DNA of 32,724 nucleotides from Mesobacillus persicus (GTDB lineage Bacteria > Bacillota > Bacilli > Bacillales > Cytobacillaceae): the NCBI RefSeq assembly GCF_900109925.1, contig NZ_FOBW01000027.1:1-32724 (forward strand), read 5' to 3'. Position 1 is the stretch's first letter, and every line of letters begins with the position of its first letter. A program made the translations under genes and the position numbers. Shown here piece by piece: positions 25,476 through 32,724 of this stretch. The notes beneath the pieces are model-generated. The model was not told the DNA's origin. It saw nothing but the letters and a program-made list of their open reading frames with translations, and searched no databases.

Positions 25476-26126
25476 CTATTCTTCTTCATTCGTTGGATAA
25501 TGCTTTAAGAAGTAAATAAGAGACTGTAGCTCAACAGCAAGGTCAATATGATGGATTCTGAGGGCCGGTGGGACGTTTAATCTAGCTGGTGTGAAATTCA
25601 GAATCCCTTTGATGTTCGCACTCACTAGCCTGTCTGTAATCGTCTGAGCCACTCCTGATGGAATGGTTAAGATTGCTACGTGAATATCCTCCTCCATACA
25701 GACCTTCTCTAAATCATCCATATGATAGACTTTTACTCCATCAAATTCTTTGCCGACTTTATTTTCATCTACATCAAATGCAACTTCTATTTTTGTATTA
25801 TTGTTTTTTGAAAAATTATAATTTAAAAGCGCTGTACCTAAATTTCCGACACCAATAAGAGCTACCTTTGTCAATTCGTCCTGATCTAATGTCTTCCTAA
25901 AAAACGACAAAAGATAATTGACGTTATAACCATAGCCCTTTTTCCCTAAGGCACCGAAATAAGAAAAATCACGGCGAATCGTAGCAGAATCCACCTTCAC
26001 TGCCTCACTTAGCTCGGCAGAAGATACCCTTTGCTTCCCCGAGGAATGCAAGTTTGTTAAAAATCGATAATAAAGCGGTAATCGTTTGGCTGTTGCCTGT
26101 GGAATCTTCATTGTCTCATTTGCCAT
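25476..26126 (-). CDS. rex: Redox-sensing transcriptional repressor Rex
   Basis: Rex is a dimeric repressor that senses the NADH/NAD+ ratio and controls fermentation and respiratory genes. The N-terminal winged helix covers about residues 1-80 ([49 protein letters not shown]). The Rossmann domain starts at [16 protein letters not shown], with an acidic FDVDENKVG, and a C-terminal helix ends [12 protein letters not shown]. Of two adjacent ATGs the second (26124-26126) was chosen because it stands 7 bases after AGGAGG instead of 4. It lies just after moaC. The tatAy-tatCy genes that I recall following rex in B. subtilis are absent here. Confidence 0.95.
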   Translation of the reverse strand: MANETMKIPQATAKRLPLYYRFLTNLHSSGKQRVSSAELSEAVKVDSATIRRDFSYFGALGKKGYGYNVNYLLSFFRKTLDQDELTKVALIGVGNLGTALLNYNFSKNNNTKIEVAFDVDENKVGKEFDGVKVYHMDDLEKVCMEEDIHVAILTIPSGVAQTITDRLVSANIKGILNFTPARLNVPPALRIHHIDLAVELQSLIYFLKHYPTNEEE

Positions 26127-26157
26127 CATGCAACCTCCTCTCCATGAACTATCTATG

Positions 26158-26652
26158 TTATCTCAATTTTTCTTTCCTACTAAAATCGCCGTTCTTACCA
26201 CCTGTTTTTTCACCTAAATAGGTCTTTCCAATGACCATGCCTTTGTCCACCGCTTTACACATATCATAAATGGTCAAAGCAGTAACAGACGCAGCTGTTA
26301 ACGCTTCCATTTCTACACCTGTATTTCCTTTTGTCTTCACAGTAGCGGTTATATCCAATATGTAAAGGTCTTCGTCCTGCTCCCAAGCAAAAGAGATATC
26401 AATTCCTGTCAGTGGAACCGGGTGACACATCGGAATAATCTCAGAGGTTTTCTTGCAGGCCATGATTCCTGCTACCTGGGCAACCGCTAGGACATCCCCC
26501 TTTTTCATTTTATTTTCAGTAATTTTTTCATAAATTTCTTTATTTACAGTGATGCTAGAATGAGCTATTGCTGTCCGAACTGTTTCTGGCTTATCACTGA
26601 CATCGACCATTTTGGCCCTACCTTCTTCATTAAAATGAGTAAACTCTGCCAT
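26158..26652 (-). CDS. moaC: Cyclic pyranopterin monophosphate synthase MoaC
   Basis: MoaC converts 3',8-cyclo-dihydro-GTP to cyclic pyranopterin monophosphate in molybdenum cofactor synthesis. The 164-residue protein has the family motifs [34 protein letters not shown] and [29 protein letters not shown], with the conserved lysine in TVKTKGNTG and the active-site histidine in CHPVPL. ATG follows AAAGGAG. It is followed by rex 30 bases later on the same strand and is divergent from ydiF. Confidence 0.96.
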   Translation of the reverse strand: MAEFTHFNEEGRAKMVDVSDKPETVRTAIAHSSITVNKEIYEKITENKMKKGDVLAVAQVAGIMACKKTSEIIPMCHPVPLTGIDISFAWEQDEDLYILDITATVKTKGNTGVEMEALTAASVTALTIYDMCKAVDKGMVIGKTYLGEKTGGKNGDFSRKEKLR

Positions 26653-26817
26653 GATTTAGCTCCTTTCAAGAAAACTATACACTATTTTTTTCACCTTGTG
26701 TATGGACATTGTATCATTTTTCACATATAACATAGCAAAAATGGAAGATTCCCTTTGTTGCCGGGACATATTGAATCAGTTACACTATCTAGTAAGGCAG
26801 TATGAGGTGAAAATAAC

Positions 26818-28743
26818 ATGATATTATTACAGGTTAACCAATTAACAAAATATTTTGCAGCTGAAATGATTTTATCGAATATTAAATTTGAAATTCAAAC
26901 AAATGACCGGGTTGCACTTGTTGGGAGAAACGGCGCGGGAAAATCAACACTGCTTAAAATTATTGCTGGGCAATCTTCCTATGATAGTGGTGAAATCATA
27001 AAGCCGAAGGGTGTCTCCATCGGTTATTTAGCCCAAAATACTGGACTTGAGTCTGAAAAGTCCATTTGGGATGAAATGCTCACTGTTTTCGATCACCTTC
27101 GTAAAATGGAGAAAGAGCTTCGTAGCTTAGAGGAGAAAATGGCCGATCCAACTGTTTTTTCGGATTCTCCGAAGTACGACAAAGTTTTAAAAGAATATGA
27201 CCATCTTCAGGTGAAATTTAAAGATGAAGGCGGCTACCAATATGAAGCCGATATCCGTTCTGTTTTACATGGACTACATTTTGGATCCTTTGACCATGAT
27301 ACAAAAATTTCAACCTTAAGTGGTGGCCAAAAAACGAGACTCGCTTTAGGAAAACTATTGCTCACACGTCCTGATATCCTAATTTTGGACGAGCCAACCA
27401 ACCACCTTGATATTGATACACTTTCTTGGCTCGAGGGGTACCTACAAGGGTATTCAGGGGCGATTTTAATTGTCTCTCATGACCGGTATTTCCTTGATAA
27501 AGTTGTCAACCAAGTCTATGAGCTTTCACGTCGGAAAATGACTAAGTTTGTCGGAAATTACAGCTCTTATTTAGATCAAAAGGCTGAGAATTACGAGCGC
27601 GAAATGAAACTTTTTGAAAAGCAGCAAGACGAAATCTCTAAGCTTGAAGATTTTGTTCAGCGCAATCTCGCTCGTGCCTCAACAACGAAAAGGGCTCAGA
27701 GCCGACGGAAACAATTGCAGAAAATGGATCGACTAGATCGACCCTCTGGTGATGAAAAATCCGCTTCATTTTCCTTCGAAATTGAACGTCAGAGTGGAAA
27801 TGATGTCCTAAAAGCGGACTCGATTGCTGTTGGTTATGGTTCGGATTCCGTTTCAGAGCAGATCAATTTCCGGATCTCTAGGGGAGATAGTATTGCCCTA
27901 GTTGGACCGAATGGGGTCGGCAAGTCCACATTACTTAAAACAATCGTTAACAAACTCCCTGCACTAGCAGGCTCGATTCATCATGGTTCAAATGTCTCAA
28001 TCGGTTATTATGACCAACAACAGGCAGAACTCAATTCAAATAAAAAAGTCTTAAACGAGTTATGGGATGAATACCCACTTAAACCTGAAAAAGAAATCCG
28101 CACAGTCCTTGGGAACTTTCTATTTTCCGGGGATGATGTTCTAAAAATAGTCTCTTCTTTATCCGGGGGAGAGAAAGCACGGCTTGCCTTAGCGAAACTA
28201 ATGATGGAAAAGGCCAATTTTCTCATCCTCGATGAGCCGACAAACCATTTAGACTTAGATAGCAAAGAGGTTCTTGAAAACGCCTTGATTGATTATCCAG
28301 GAACCATACTATTTGTATCGCATGACCGTTATTTTATTAATCGGATTGCGACGAAAGTCTTCGAACTAGAAAGCACTGGCCTCACTGAGTACCTTGGTGA
28401 TTACGATTATTTTATTGAAAAGAAGCTTGAACAAGAGGAGCTTGAAACGCTAAATGCTCAACTTGCGCCTCAACAGAAAGTTGAAACCGTTGCTTCCGAT
28501 AAAAAGGGATACCAACAAGATAAGGAAGCAAAGAAACTTGAGCGACAGCGTAAGAGACGTATAGAAGAAATTGAATCCTCCATCGAGGGGTTAGAGACAA
28601 AGGCTGCTGAATTAGAAGAGCTCCTCTGTGACCCCGAAATATTTCAGGACCACCAACGAGTCGGTGAGTTAAATGAGCAGTTAGAGAAGACTAAGCATGA
28701 AATTGAACAGCTCATGGATGAGTGGGCTGAGCTTGCAGAATAA
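26818..28743 (+). CDS. ydiF: ABC-F family ATPase YdiF (ribosome-associated)
   Basis: The 641-residue soluble protein has two ATPase domains and no membrane segments, the ABC-F layout. Domain 1 has GRNGAGKST, LSGGQKTRLALGKLL and ILILDEPTNHLDI; domain 2 has GPNGVGKST, LSGGEKARLALAKLM and FLILDEPTNHLDL. The charged linker between them (about 240-320) is the P-site tRNA interaction motif, and the C-terminal ~80 residues form a coiled coil. ABC-F proteins act on stalled or empty ribosomes as translation factors or give antibiotic protection; neither role can be assigned to this copy from sequence. The ATG follows GAGGTGA. TTGCCG-17-TACACT is a possible promoter. Confidence 0.93.
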   Translation: MILLQVNQLTKYFAAEMILSNIKFEIQTNDRVALVGRNGAGKSTLLKIIAGQSSYDSGEIIKPKGVSIGYLAQNTGLESEKSIWDEMLTVFDHLRKMEKELRSLEEKMADPTVFSDSPKYDKVLKEYDHLQVKFKDEGGYQYEADIRSVLHGLHFGSFDHDTKISTLSGGQKTRLALGKLLLTRPDILILDEPTNHLDIDTLSWLEGYLQGYSGAILIVSHDRYFLDKVVNQVYELSRRKMTKFVGNYSSYLDQKAENYEREMKLFEKQQDEISKLEDFVQRNLARASTTKRAQSRRKQLQKMDRLDRPSGDEKSASFSFEIERQSGNDVLKADSIAVGYGSDSVSEQINFRISRGDSIALVGPNGVGKSTLLKTIVNKLPALAGSIHHGSNVSIGYYDQQQAELNSNKKVLNELWDEYPLKPEKEIRTVLGNFLFSGDDVLKIVSSLSGGEKARLALAKLMMEKANFLILDEPTNHLDLDSKEVLENALIDYPGTILFVSHDRYFINRIATKVFELESTGLTEYLGDYDYFIEKKLEQEELETLNAQLAPQQKVETVASDKKGYQQDKEAKKLERQRKRRIEEIESSIEGLETKAAELEELLCDPEIFQDHQRVGELNEQLEKTKHEIEQLMDEWAELAE

Positions 28744-28744
28744 A

Positions 28745-28772
28745 AAAAATCCCGGGAATCCGGGATTTTTTT
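28745..28772 (+). terminator. Intrinsic terminator of ydiF
   Basis: AAATCCCGG-GAAT-CCGGGATTT with a following T-run lies directly after the ydiF stop codon. Confidence 0.95.
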
Positions 28773-28865
28773 GTTGCCAAGAAACTGACAACGATTATTC
28801 ACCTAAAAATTTGAAACTTCTTAGTAATCTGAGTAAAATGCTAAAAATTTTTCTACTATAACTAG

Positions 28866-29064
28866 TTATCCACATAATTATTATTCCCAGAATGGGGCAC
28901 TTTCCTAGTTATCCAACAACTTTTCCACATTATCCACATTAATTATTATATTTATCCACATTACCAACAAGACAGGACGTTATTTTGACTTATTACACAC
29001 TTTTCCACAATCCCTCTGTGGAAAAGTGTTTTTTTAACCACTTATCCTCAATCATTGTGGATAG
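28866..29064. promoter_or_regulatory. DnaA-box cluster between ydiF and tsaD
   Basis: Three perfect DnaA boxes TTATCCACA lie at 28866-28874, 28930-28938 and 28952-28960, all in the same orientation. Near matches are TTATCCAAC (28909-28917), TTTTCCACA (28921-28929, 29001-29009 and inverted at 29017-29025), TTATCCTCA (29042-29050) and inverted CTATCCACA (29056-29064, in the tsaD 3' end). B. subtilis has DnaA-box clusters outside oriC that titrate the initiator, one of them, as I recall, between these same two genes. There is no replication gene or AT-rich unwinding element, so an origin is unlikely. Confidence 0.85.
28997..29035 (+). terminator. Terminator-like hairpin built from two inverted DnaA-box variants
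   Basis: ACACTTTTCCACA (28997-29009) and TGTGGAAAAGTGT (29017-29029) form a perfect 13-base stem with a 7-base loop, followed on the plus strand by a T-run. It lies about 260 bases after ydiF and just before the convergent tsaD 3' end. It may back up ydiF termination and also bind DnaA. Confidence 0.75.
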
Positions 29065-30079
29065 AAATATCTAATCCCGGATTTCCGTTTAACGTCAAAT
29101 CCGCCCGCTTTCCTTTTTCGAATAGAATACTACCTGCAGCAGCGATCATTGCCGCGTTATCGGTACATAAGGAAAGTGGCGGGATCACGAGCTGAACATC
29201 CTCAAGCTCGCTAAATGCCTCTGTAAGCTTGGCTCTAAGTCCCTTATTTGCAGCTACCCCACCAGCAAGTAATACTTGCTTCACCTTGTATTCTTTTGCC
29301 GCCTGAACCGCCTTAGTCACTAATACCTCAATGACGCTAGCTTGGAAGCTAGCTGCAAGGGTTTCAGGTGCAATCACCTCTCCCCTTTGTTCAGCGTTAT
29401 GGACAGTATTAATCACCGCTGATTTTAAACCACTAAAACTAAAGTCATATGAATTGGGCTCGAGCCATGCCCTAGGAAGATCAATCTCAGGTGTGCCTTC
29501 ATGTGCTAGGCGGTCGATATGAGGGCCACCTGGATAAGGAAGATTCAAAACCCTAGCTACCTTATCATAGGCTTCCCCTGCAGCATCATCCCTCGTCTCA
29601 CCTATCACTTCAAAGTGTCCATGCTCTTTCATGTAGACAATCTCCGTATGCCCTCCTGATACCACTAAAGAAAGCAGCGGAAAGTCCATTTCTGTTACAA
29701 GGCGGTTCGCATAAATATGGCCAGCGATATGATGGACACTCACAAGCGGAATATCATGTGCAAAAGCTAGTGCCTTAGCCGCATTAACCCCGATTAACAA
29801 CGCACCCACAAGGCCTGGTCCTTCGGTAACTGCAATGGCATCAACATCCTGAATCTCTATCTCAGCTTGACGAAATGCCTCTTCTATAACAAGTGTCATT
29901 TGCTCGACATGATGTCTTGAAGCAATCTCCGGTACGACACCACCAAAACGCTTATGGCTCTCAATTTGCGATGCGACAACATTAGCGATGATTTCCTTGC
30001 CATTTTTAACAATAGCCACTGCTGTTTCATCACAACTCGTTTCAATACCCAATATTAACTGTTCTTTTTTTATCGTCAT
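29048..30079 (-). CDS. tsaD: tRNA N6-adenosine threonylcarbamoyltransferase TsaD
   Basis: TsaD transfers the threonylcarbamoyl group to A37 of ANN-decoding tRNAs, giving t6A, with TsaB and TsaE. The 343-residue cytoplasmic protein begins [20 protein letters not shown]. It has the metal-binding HHIAGHIYA motif at about 110-118, [10 protein letters not shown] and [14 protein letters not shown]. The ATG (30077-30079) overlaps the rimI stop codon (ATGA); a GTG 12 bases upstream is possible but less like the family. The last codons carry near-matches to DnaA boxes, as part of the cluster beyond the gene. Confidence 0.96.
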   Translation of the reverse strand: MTIKKEQLILGIETSCDETAVAIVKNGKEIIANVVASQIESHKRFGGVVPEIASRHHVEQMTLVIEEAFRQAEIEIQDVDAIAVTEGPGLVGALLIGVNAAKALAFAHDIPLVSVHHIAGHIYANRLVTEMDFPLLSLVVSGGHTEIVYMKEHGHFEVIGETRDDAAGEAYDKVARVLNLPYPGGPHIDRLAHEGTPEIDLPRAWLEPNSYDFSFSGLKSAVINTVHNAEQRGEVIAPETLAASFQASVIEVLVTKAVQAAKEYKVKQVLLAGGVAANKGLRAKLTEAFSELEDVQLVIPPLSLCTDNAAMIAAAGSILFEKGKRADLTLNGNPGLDISIHND

Positions 30080-30525
30080 AAATTCACCCACATTACTAGA
30101 GCATCTTCCATATTGTCTGTATAATATTGTTTTCGAATGGCACCCTCTAGAAAGCCTAACTTCCTATACAATGACCGTGCCCGACTATTACTAACACGTA
30201 CCTCAAGAGTCATCGTTTTGGCCCCCCTAGCCCTCACCAAATCCATTACCTTACAAAGTAGAGCCTCTCCAAGCTTCATTCCCCTGAATTCTGGGAGAAG
30301 GGCAATATTAGTTATATGTACTTCATCCACAATCAGCCATGCCCCACAGTAACCTGCAATCTCATCACCTACTTCAATCACTGTATAGAAAGCAAACTGA
30401 TTTTTTGTTAATTCATTAAAAAATGCTTCTTTGCTCCATGGAATGGAGAAGGATCTAGTTTCGATTTCATGTATCTGATCAATATCAGTAATTTCCATTT
30501 GGCGAAAAGCGATTGTTTTGTTCAT
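30076..30525 (-). CDS. rimI: Ribosomal-protein-alanine N-acetyltransferase RimI
   Basis: RimI acetylates the N-terminal alanine of ribosomal protein S18 using acetyl-CoA. The ~149-residue GNAT protein begins [22 protein letters not shown] and has the [24 protein letters not shown] acetyl-CoA loop, [17 protein letters not shown] and a [16 protein letters not shown] end. The start is the ATG at 30523-30525, about 9 bases after AGGAAG; the open frame upstream runs into tsaB and is not family-like. It is the third gene of the tsaE-tsaB-rimI-tsaD operon and overlaps tsaD. Confidence 0.93.
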   Translation of the reverse strand: MNKTIAFRQMEITDIDQIHEIETRSFSIPWSKEAFFNELTKNQFAFYTVIEVGDEIAGYCGAWLIVDEVHITNIALLPEFRGMKLGEALLCKVMDLVRARGAKTMTLEVRVSNSRARSLYRKLGFLEGAIRKQYYTDNMEDALVMWVNL

Positions 30526-30550
30526 ACCCATCTTCCTACTAATTTTATTG

Positions 30551-31243
30551 TTATTTCTGAGATTCCAACCATTTAGCTTCTGCCTCTGCAAGCCGAATAT
30601 AATTAGGGACAAATGAATGCGGGTCTTCTTCCTTTCGATTCCTCCCTAACAATGCGAGCTCAGCTGGTCGTGGATTATGTTCTGTCACCTCAGCAAACCT
30701 AGCTTTAACACCTAATGCCTGCTCGATGACTTGCTGGTGTAGAGGCAAATCATTCCCTACAAATAGAACATCTTTATCCAAAGAACTAAGGCTCGGAGCC
30801 CAATCAGCAGTCATGACAAGTCGATCTTCTTTAACAGTTGTAAGACTTCCTTCCCTAAACTGGTAAAGGCCCGTATATATCTGTCCTCGGCGTGCATCAA
30901 AAAGCGGTGATATGTAACCATCAAAGTGCCTTCCCGCCGAAGCAGCTAATACCTCAAGGCTAGAAACACCAGTAAGTGGAATCTTCAATGTCCACGCTAG
31001 CGTCTTGGCAATCGTAACTCCAATCCTGACACCTGTATAGGAGCCCGGTCCCTTTGCCACGACGATTTTTGTTAGCTCCGCAGGCTTTACCCCACACTCA
31101 TTCATGATGGTCTGGATCGCAGGCATTATCCGTACAGAGTGGTTTTTCTTTATGTTTGAGATGTACTCACCCATTACTTGGTTTTCATCCAGTAAGCCAA
31201 TACCTAAGGCATAATTGGATGTATCAATTGATAATATCTTCAT
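30551..31243 (-). CDS. tsaB: tRNA threonylcarbamoyladenosine biosynthesis protein TsaB
   Basis: TsaB is the catalytically inactive partner that dimerises with TsaD in t6A formation. The 230-residue protein has the actin-like N-terminus [18 protein letters not shown], followed by VVAKGPGSYTGVRIGVTIAKTLAW and ISPLFDARRGQIYTGLYQF. The ATG overlaps the tsaE stop codon (CATGA), with GGAG upstream. Position and operon match the conserved B. subtilis ydiB-ydiC-ydiD-ydiE order. Confidence 0.95.
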   Translation of the reverse strand: MKILSIDTSNYALGIGLLDENQVMGEYISNIKKNHSVRIMPAIQTIMNECGVKPAELTKIVVAKGPGSYTGVRIGVTIAKTLAWTLKIPLTGVSSLEVLAASAGRHFDGYISPLFDARRGQIYTGLYQFREGSLTTVKEDRLVMTADWAPSLSSLDKDVLFVGNDLPLHQQVIEQALGVKARFAEVTEHNPRPAELALLGRNRKEEDPHSFVPNYIRLAEAEAKWLESQK

Positions 31244-31698
31244 GAAAAAAGCTCCTTACATAACAGTTCATACCTTGATCCAATCGGTTCTAAAACAATC
31301 CTTCTTGAATCATTGCCTCCATGGTGGTATAGATGGATAGTCAACAAATTCTCTGGAAGCTGGGCTTCTATTAAATGGGCCCATTCAACTACCGTGACTC
31401 CATCTCCTTCAAAATACTCTTCAAAGCCCAAATCCTCAAAGGAATCTTCCACACGGTATACATCCATGTGATAGAGTGGGAGCCTTCCATGGTACTCCTT
31501 AATAATCGTAAAGGTAGGGCTATTAACCGTCTTTGTAATTCCGAGCCCTTCAGCTAGTCCTTTAGTAAACGTCGTTTTACCCGCTCCTAAATCTCCTTCA
31601 AGTGCGATTACATCACCTGGCTGAAGGAAACCTCCAAGCCGTTTGGCAAACTCACGTGTTTGCTCTGGATTTTGAAATATTAACTCAAACGGTGTCAA
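31240..31698 (-). CDS. tsaE: tRNA threonylcarbamoyladenosine biosynthesis ATPase TsaE
   Basis: TsaE is the small ATPase of the TsaBDE complex that drives turnover in t6A synthesis. The 152-residue protein has Walker [22 protein letters not shown] (about 34-54), switch region [10 protein letters not shown], and HMDVYRVE plus [13 protein letters not shown]. The start is a TTG at 31696-31698, after AAGGTGAT; no in-frame ATG with a binding site is nearby. It heads the operon. The thiL gene usually found before it in B. subtilis is not present here; tRNA genes follow upstream instead. Confidence 0.93.
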   Translation of the reverse strand: MTPFELIFQNPEQTREFAKRLGGFLQPGDVIALEGDLGAGKTTFTKGLAEGLGITKTVNSPTFTIIKEYHGRLPLYHMDVYRVEDSFEDLGFEEYFEGDGVTVVEWAHLIEAQLPENLLTIHLYHHGGNDSRRIVLEPIGSRYELLCKELFS

Positions 31699-31775
31699 TT
31701 TACATCACCTTATTCCTTCGTTATCTATCTATTTTACCCACATTTACCTGAATAGAGTTAGTAAAATACAAAAAA

Positions 31776-31797
31776 CCTTAGGATCCTTCTCCTAAGG
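31776..31797 (-). terminator. Intrinsic terminator upstream of tsaE
   Basis: CCTTAGGA (31776-31783) and TCCTAAGG (31790-31797) form an 8-base stem. On the minus strand it is followed by TTTTTTGTATTTT. It stops leftward transcription that passes the tRNA terminator or starts in the repeat field. Confidence 0.88.
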
Positions 31798-31865
31798 AAT
31801 AGATTAATCTATTTTAGTGTACACGAAATTAAAGGGCTGGGCAAAATTTCTTTCCAGCTTTATAA

Positions 31866-32111
31866 AAATAAGCGGAGATTTTCCCGCTAAATGCAGATTA
31901 GAGCCCGTTTTGGGGTAAATAGAGGGAGTTTTTCCCCCTATAGAATGTAAAACTACCTATTTTCACGTTTTCCAGTCAAATAAGGGGAAATTCTCCCTCT
32001 ATTTGAGCGATTTTAGTGCCACTTACTAACTTAAGGGGAATTTTTCCCTCTATTTTCAGATCAACGTGCCTAACCTTATCCCCCATCAAATAAGAGCGAA
32101 CTTTCACGGTC
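31866..32111. repeat. Field of five imperfect hairpin repeats
   Basis: Five related units of about 25 bases lie at 31866-31892, 31917-31942, 31978-32004, 32030-32055 and 32088-32111. The pattern is AAATAAGGGGAA-TT-TTCCCTCTATTT with variation; the last unit is degenerate. Unit starts are about 51, 61, 52 and 58 bases apart. Spacers between them are unrelated. No ORF, RNA gene or cas gene is present. The units are short and palindromic, resembling dispersed intergenic hairpin repeats more than CRISPR. Confidence 0.75.
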
Positions 32112-32205
32112 CCAGATCTCCATTCTCATAATTGGCGGCTGTGTTCTGTATATAGAAAATCTAGAGACTTAGTGTTAGCTTAGATAGAAATAAAATTTTT
32201 GAAAA

Positions 32206-32232
32206 ACAAAAAAAACGAAACAACGTTTCGTT
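32206..32232 (-). terminator. Terminator of the rRNA-tRNA operon
   Basis: AACGAAAC (32214-32221) and GTTTCGTT (32225-32232) form an 8-base stem with a 3-base loop. On the minus strand it is followed by TTTTTTG. It lies about 27 bases after tRNA-Asp. Confidence 0.92.
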
Positions 32233-32258
32233 CGCCTAATTTACTATTAATAATAAAA

Positions 32259-32335
32259 TGGCGGTCCGGACGGGACTCGAACCCGCGACCTCCTGCGTGA
32301 CAGGCAGGCATTCTAACCAACTGAACTACCGGACC
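32259..32335 (-). tRNA. tRNA-Asp (anticodon GTC)
   Basis: The minus strand starts GGTCCGGTAGTTCAGTTGGT, has the anticodon loop CTGTCAC (anticodon GTC), the TTCGAGT T-loop and the matching acceptor arm CCGGACC, then GCCA, so the 3' CCA is encoded. It is the last gene before the operon terminator, paired with tRNA-fMet as in the B. subtilis trnE set as I recall it. Confidence 0.97.
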
Positions 32336-32338
32336 AGA

Positions 32339-32595
<257 letters not shown>

Positions 32596-32631
32596 TTACA
32601 TTATTATCTAACTTTGTCAGAAAATAATGTA

Positions 32632-32724
<93 letters not shown>

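Noticed and set aside
28866-29064. Replication origin
   Set aside because: DnaA boxes are present but no dnaA/dnaN gene or AT-rich unwinding region with the right layout is nearby.
31866-32111. CRISPR array
   Set aside because: The units are imperfect and vary in length, the spacers are irregular, and there are no cas genes.

Overview
This window is chromosomal DNA from a low-GC Firmicute, most likely a member of the Bacillaceae. Three things support this: Bacillus-type rRNA promoters and boxA leader, CIRCE, Fur and guanine-riboswitch control elements, and gene order close to the Bacillus subtilis groE-guaA region as I remember it. The genus cannot be fixed from the sequence. Osmoprotectant synthesis from choline hints at a salt- or drought-tolerant lifestyle. 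No phage, CRISPR array or intact insertion sequence was seen.

Layout from left to right. At 1-240 are two tandem sigma-A promoters and the boxA leader of an rRNA operon that leaves the window on the minus strand. At 260-3485 is the glucose phosphotransferase module: glcT encodes an antiterminator, and ptsG lies behind a RAT/terminator leader. At 3583-7256 are pbuG and guaA, each behind its own guanine riboswitch and terminator, so guanine uptake and GMP synthesis share one signal. At 7253-11618 is a MoxR ATPase / DUF58 / transglutaminase operon. At 11764-18105 is a choline-to-glycine-betaine island: gbsA, the regulator gbsR, an orphan OpuAC-type binding lipoprotein and a betA-type choline dehydrogenase. 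At 18262-21988 is an iron(III) ABC transporter with a Fur-controlled promoter. At 22097-24290 is groES-groEL under CIRCE. At 24501-31698 are ydiL-ydiK, rex, moaC, the ABC-F gene ydiF and the t6A operon tsaE-tsaB-rimI-tsaD. At 31776-32724 are a repeat field, tRNA-Asp, tRNA-fMet and the 3' part of a 5S rRNA gene closing a second minus-strand rRNA operon.

The least expected signals are the following. (1) A shared palindrome, GTTAA-N8-TTAAC, lies just downstream of the promoters of gbsA, the binding-protein gene and betA, with a further copy upstream of the betA promoter; it is a candidate GbsR operator set for the whole island. (2) A cluster of DnaA boxes (three perfect TTATCCACA plus near matches) lies between ydiF and tsaD. 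(3) A decayed fragment of a dnaA gene covering the Walker A region, with a broken P-loop, lies in the osmoprotectant island. (4) About 55 bp that includes the first bases of the tRNA-fMet gene is duplicated between 5S and tRNA-fMet. (5) A five-unit field of hairpin-forming repeats lies between the tRNA genes and tsaE. (6) betA has a leader of about 340 nt with possible secondary structure.

Most genes are on the minus strand. Start codons were chosen from ribosome-binding-site spacing; many are TTG or GTG. All assignments come from reading motifs and gene order; no database search was run.
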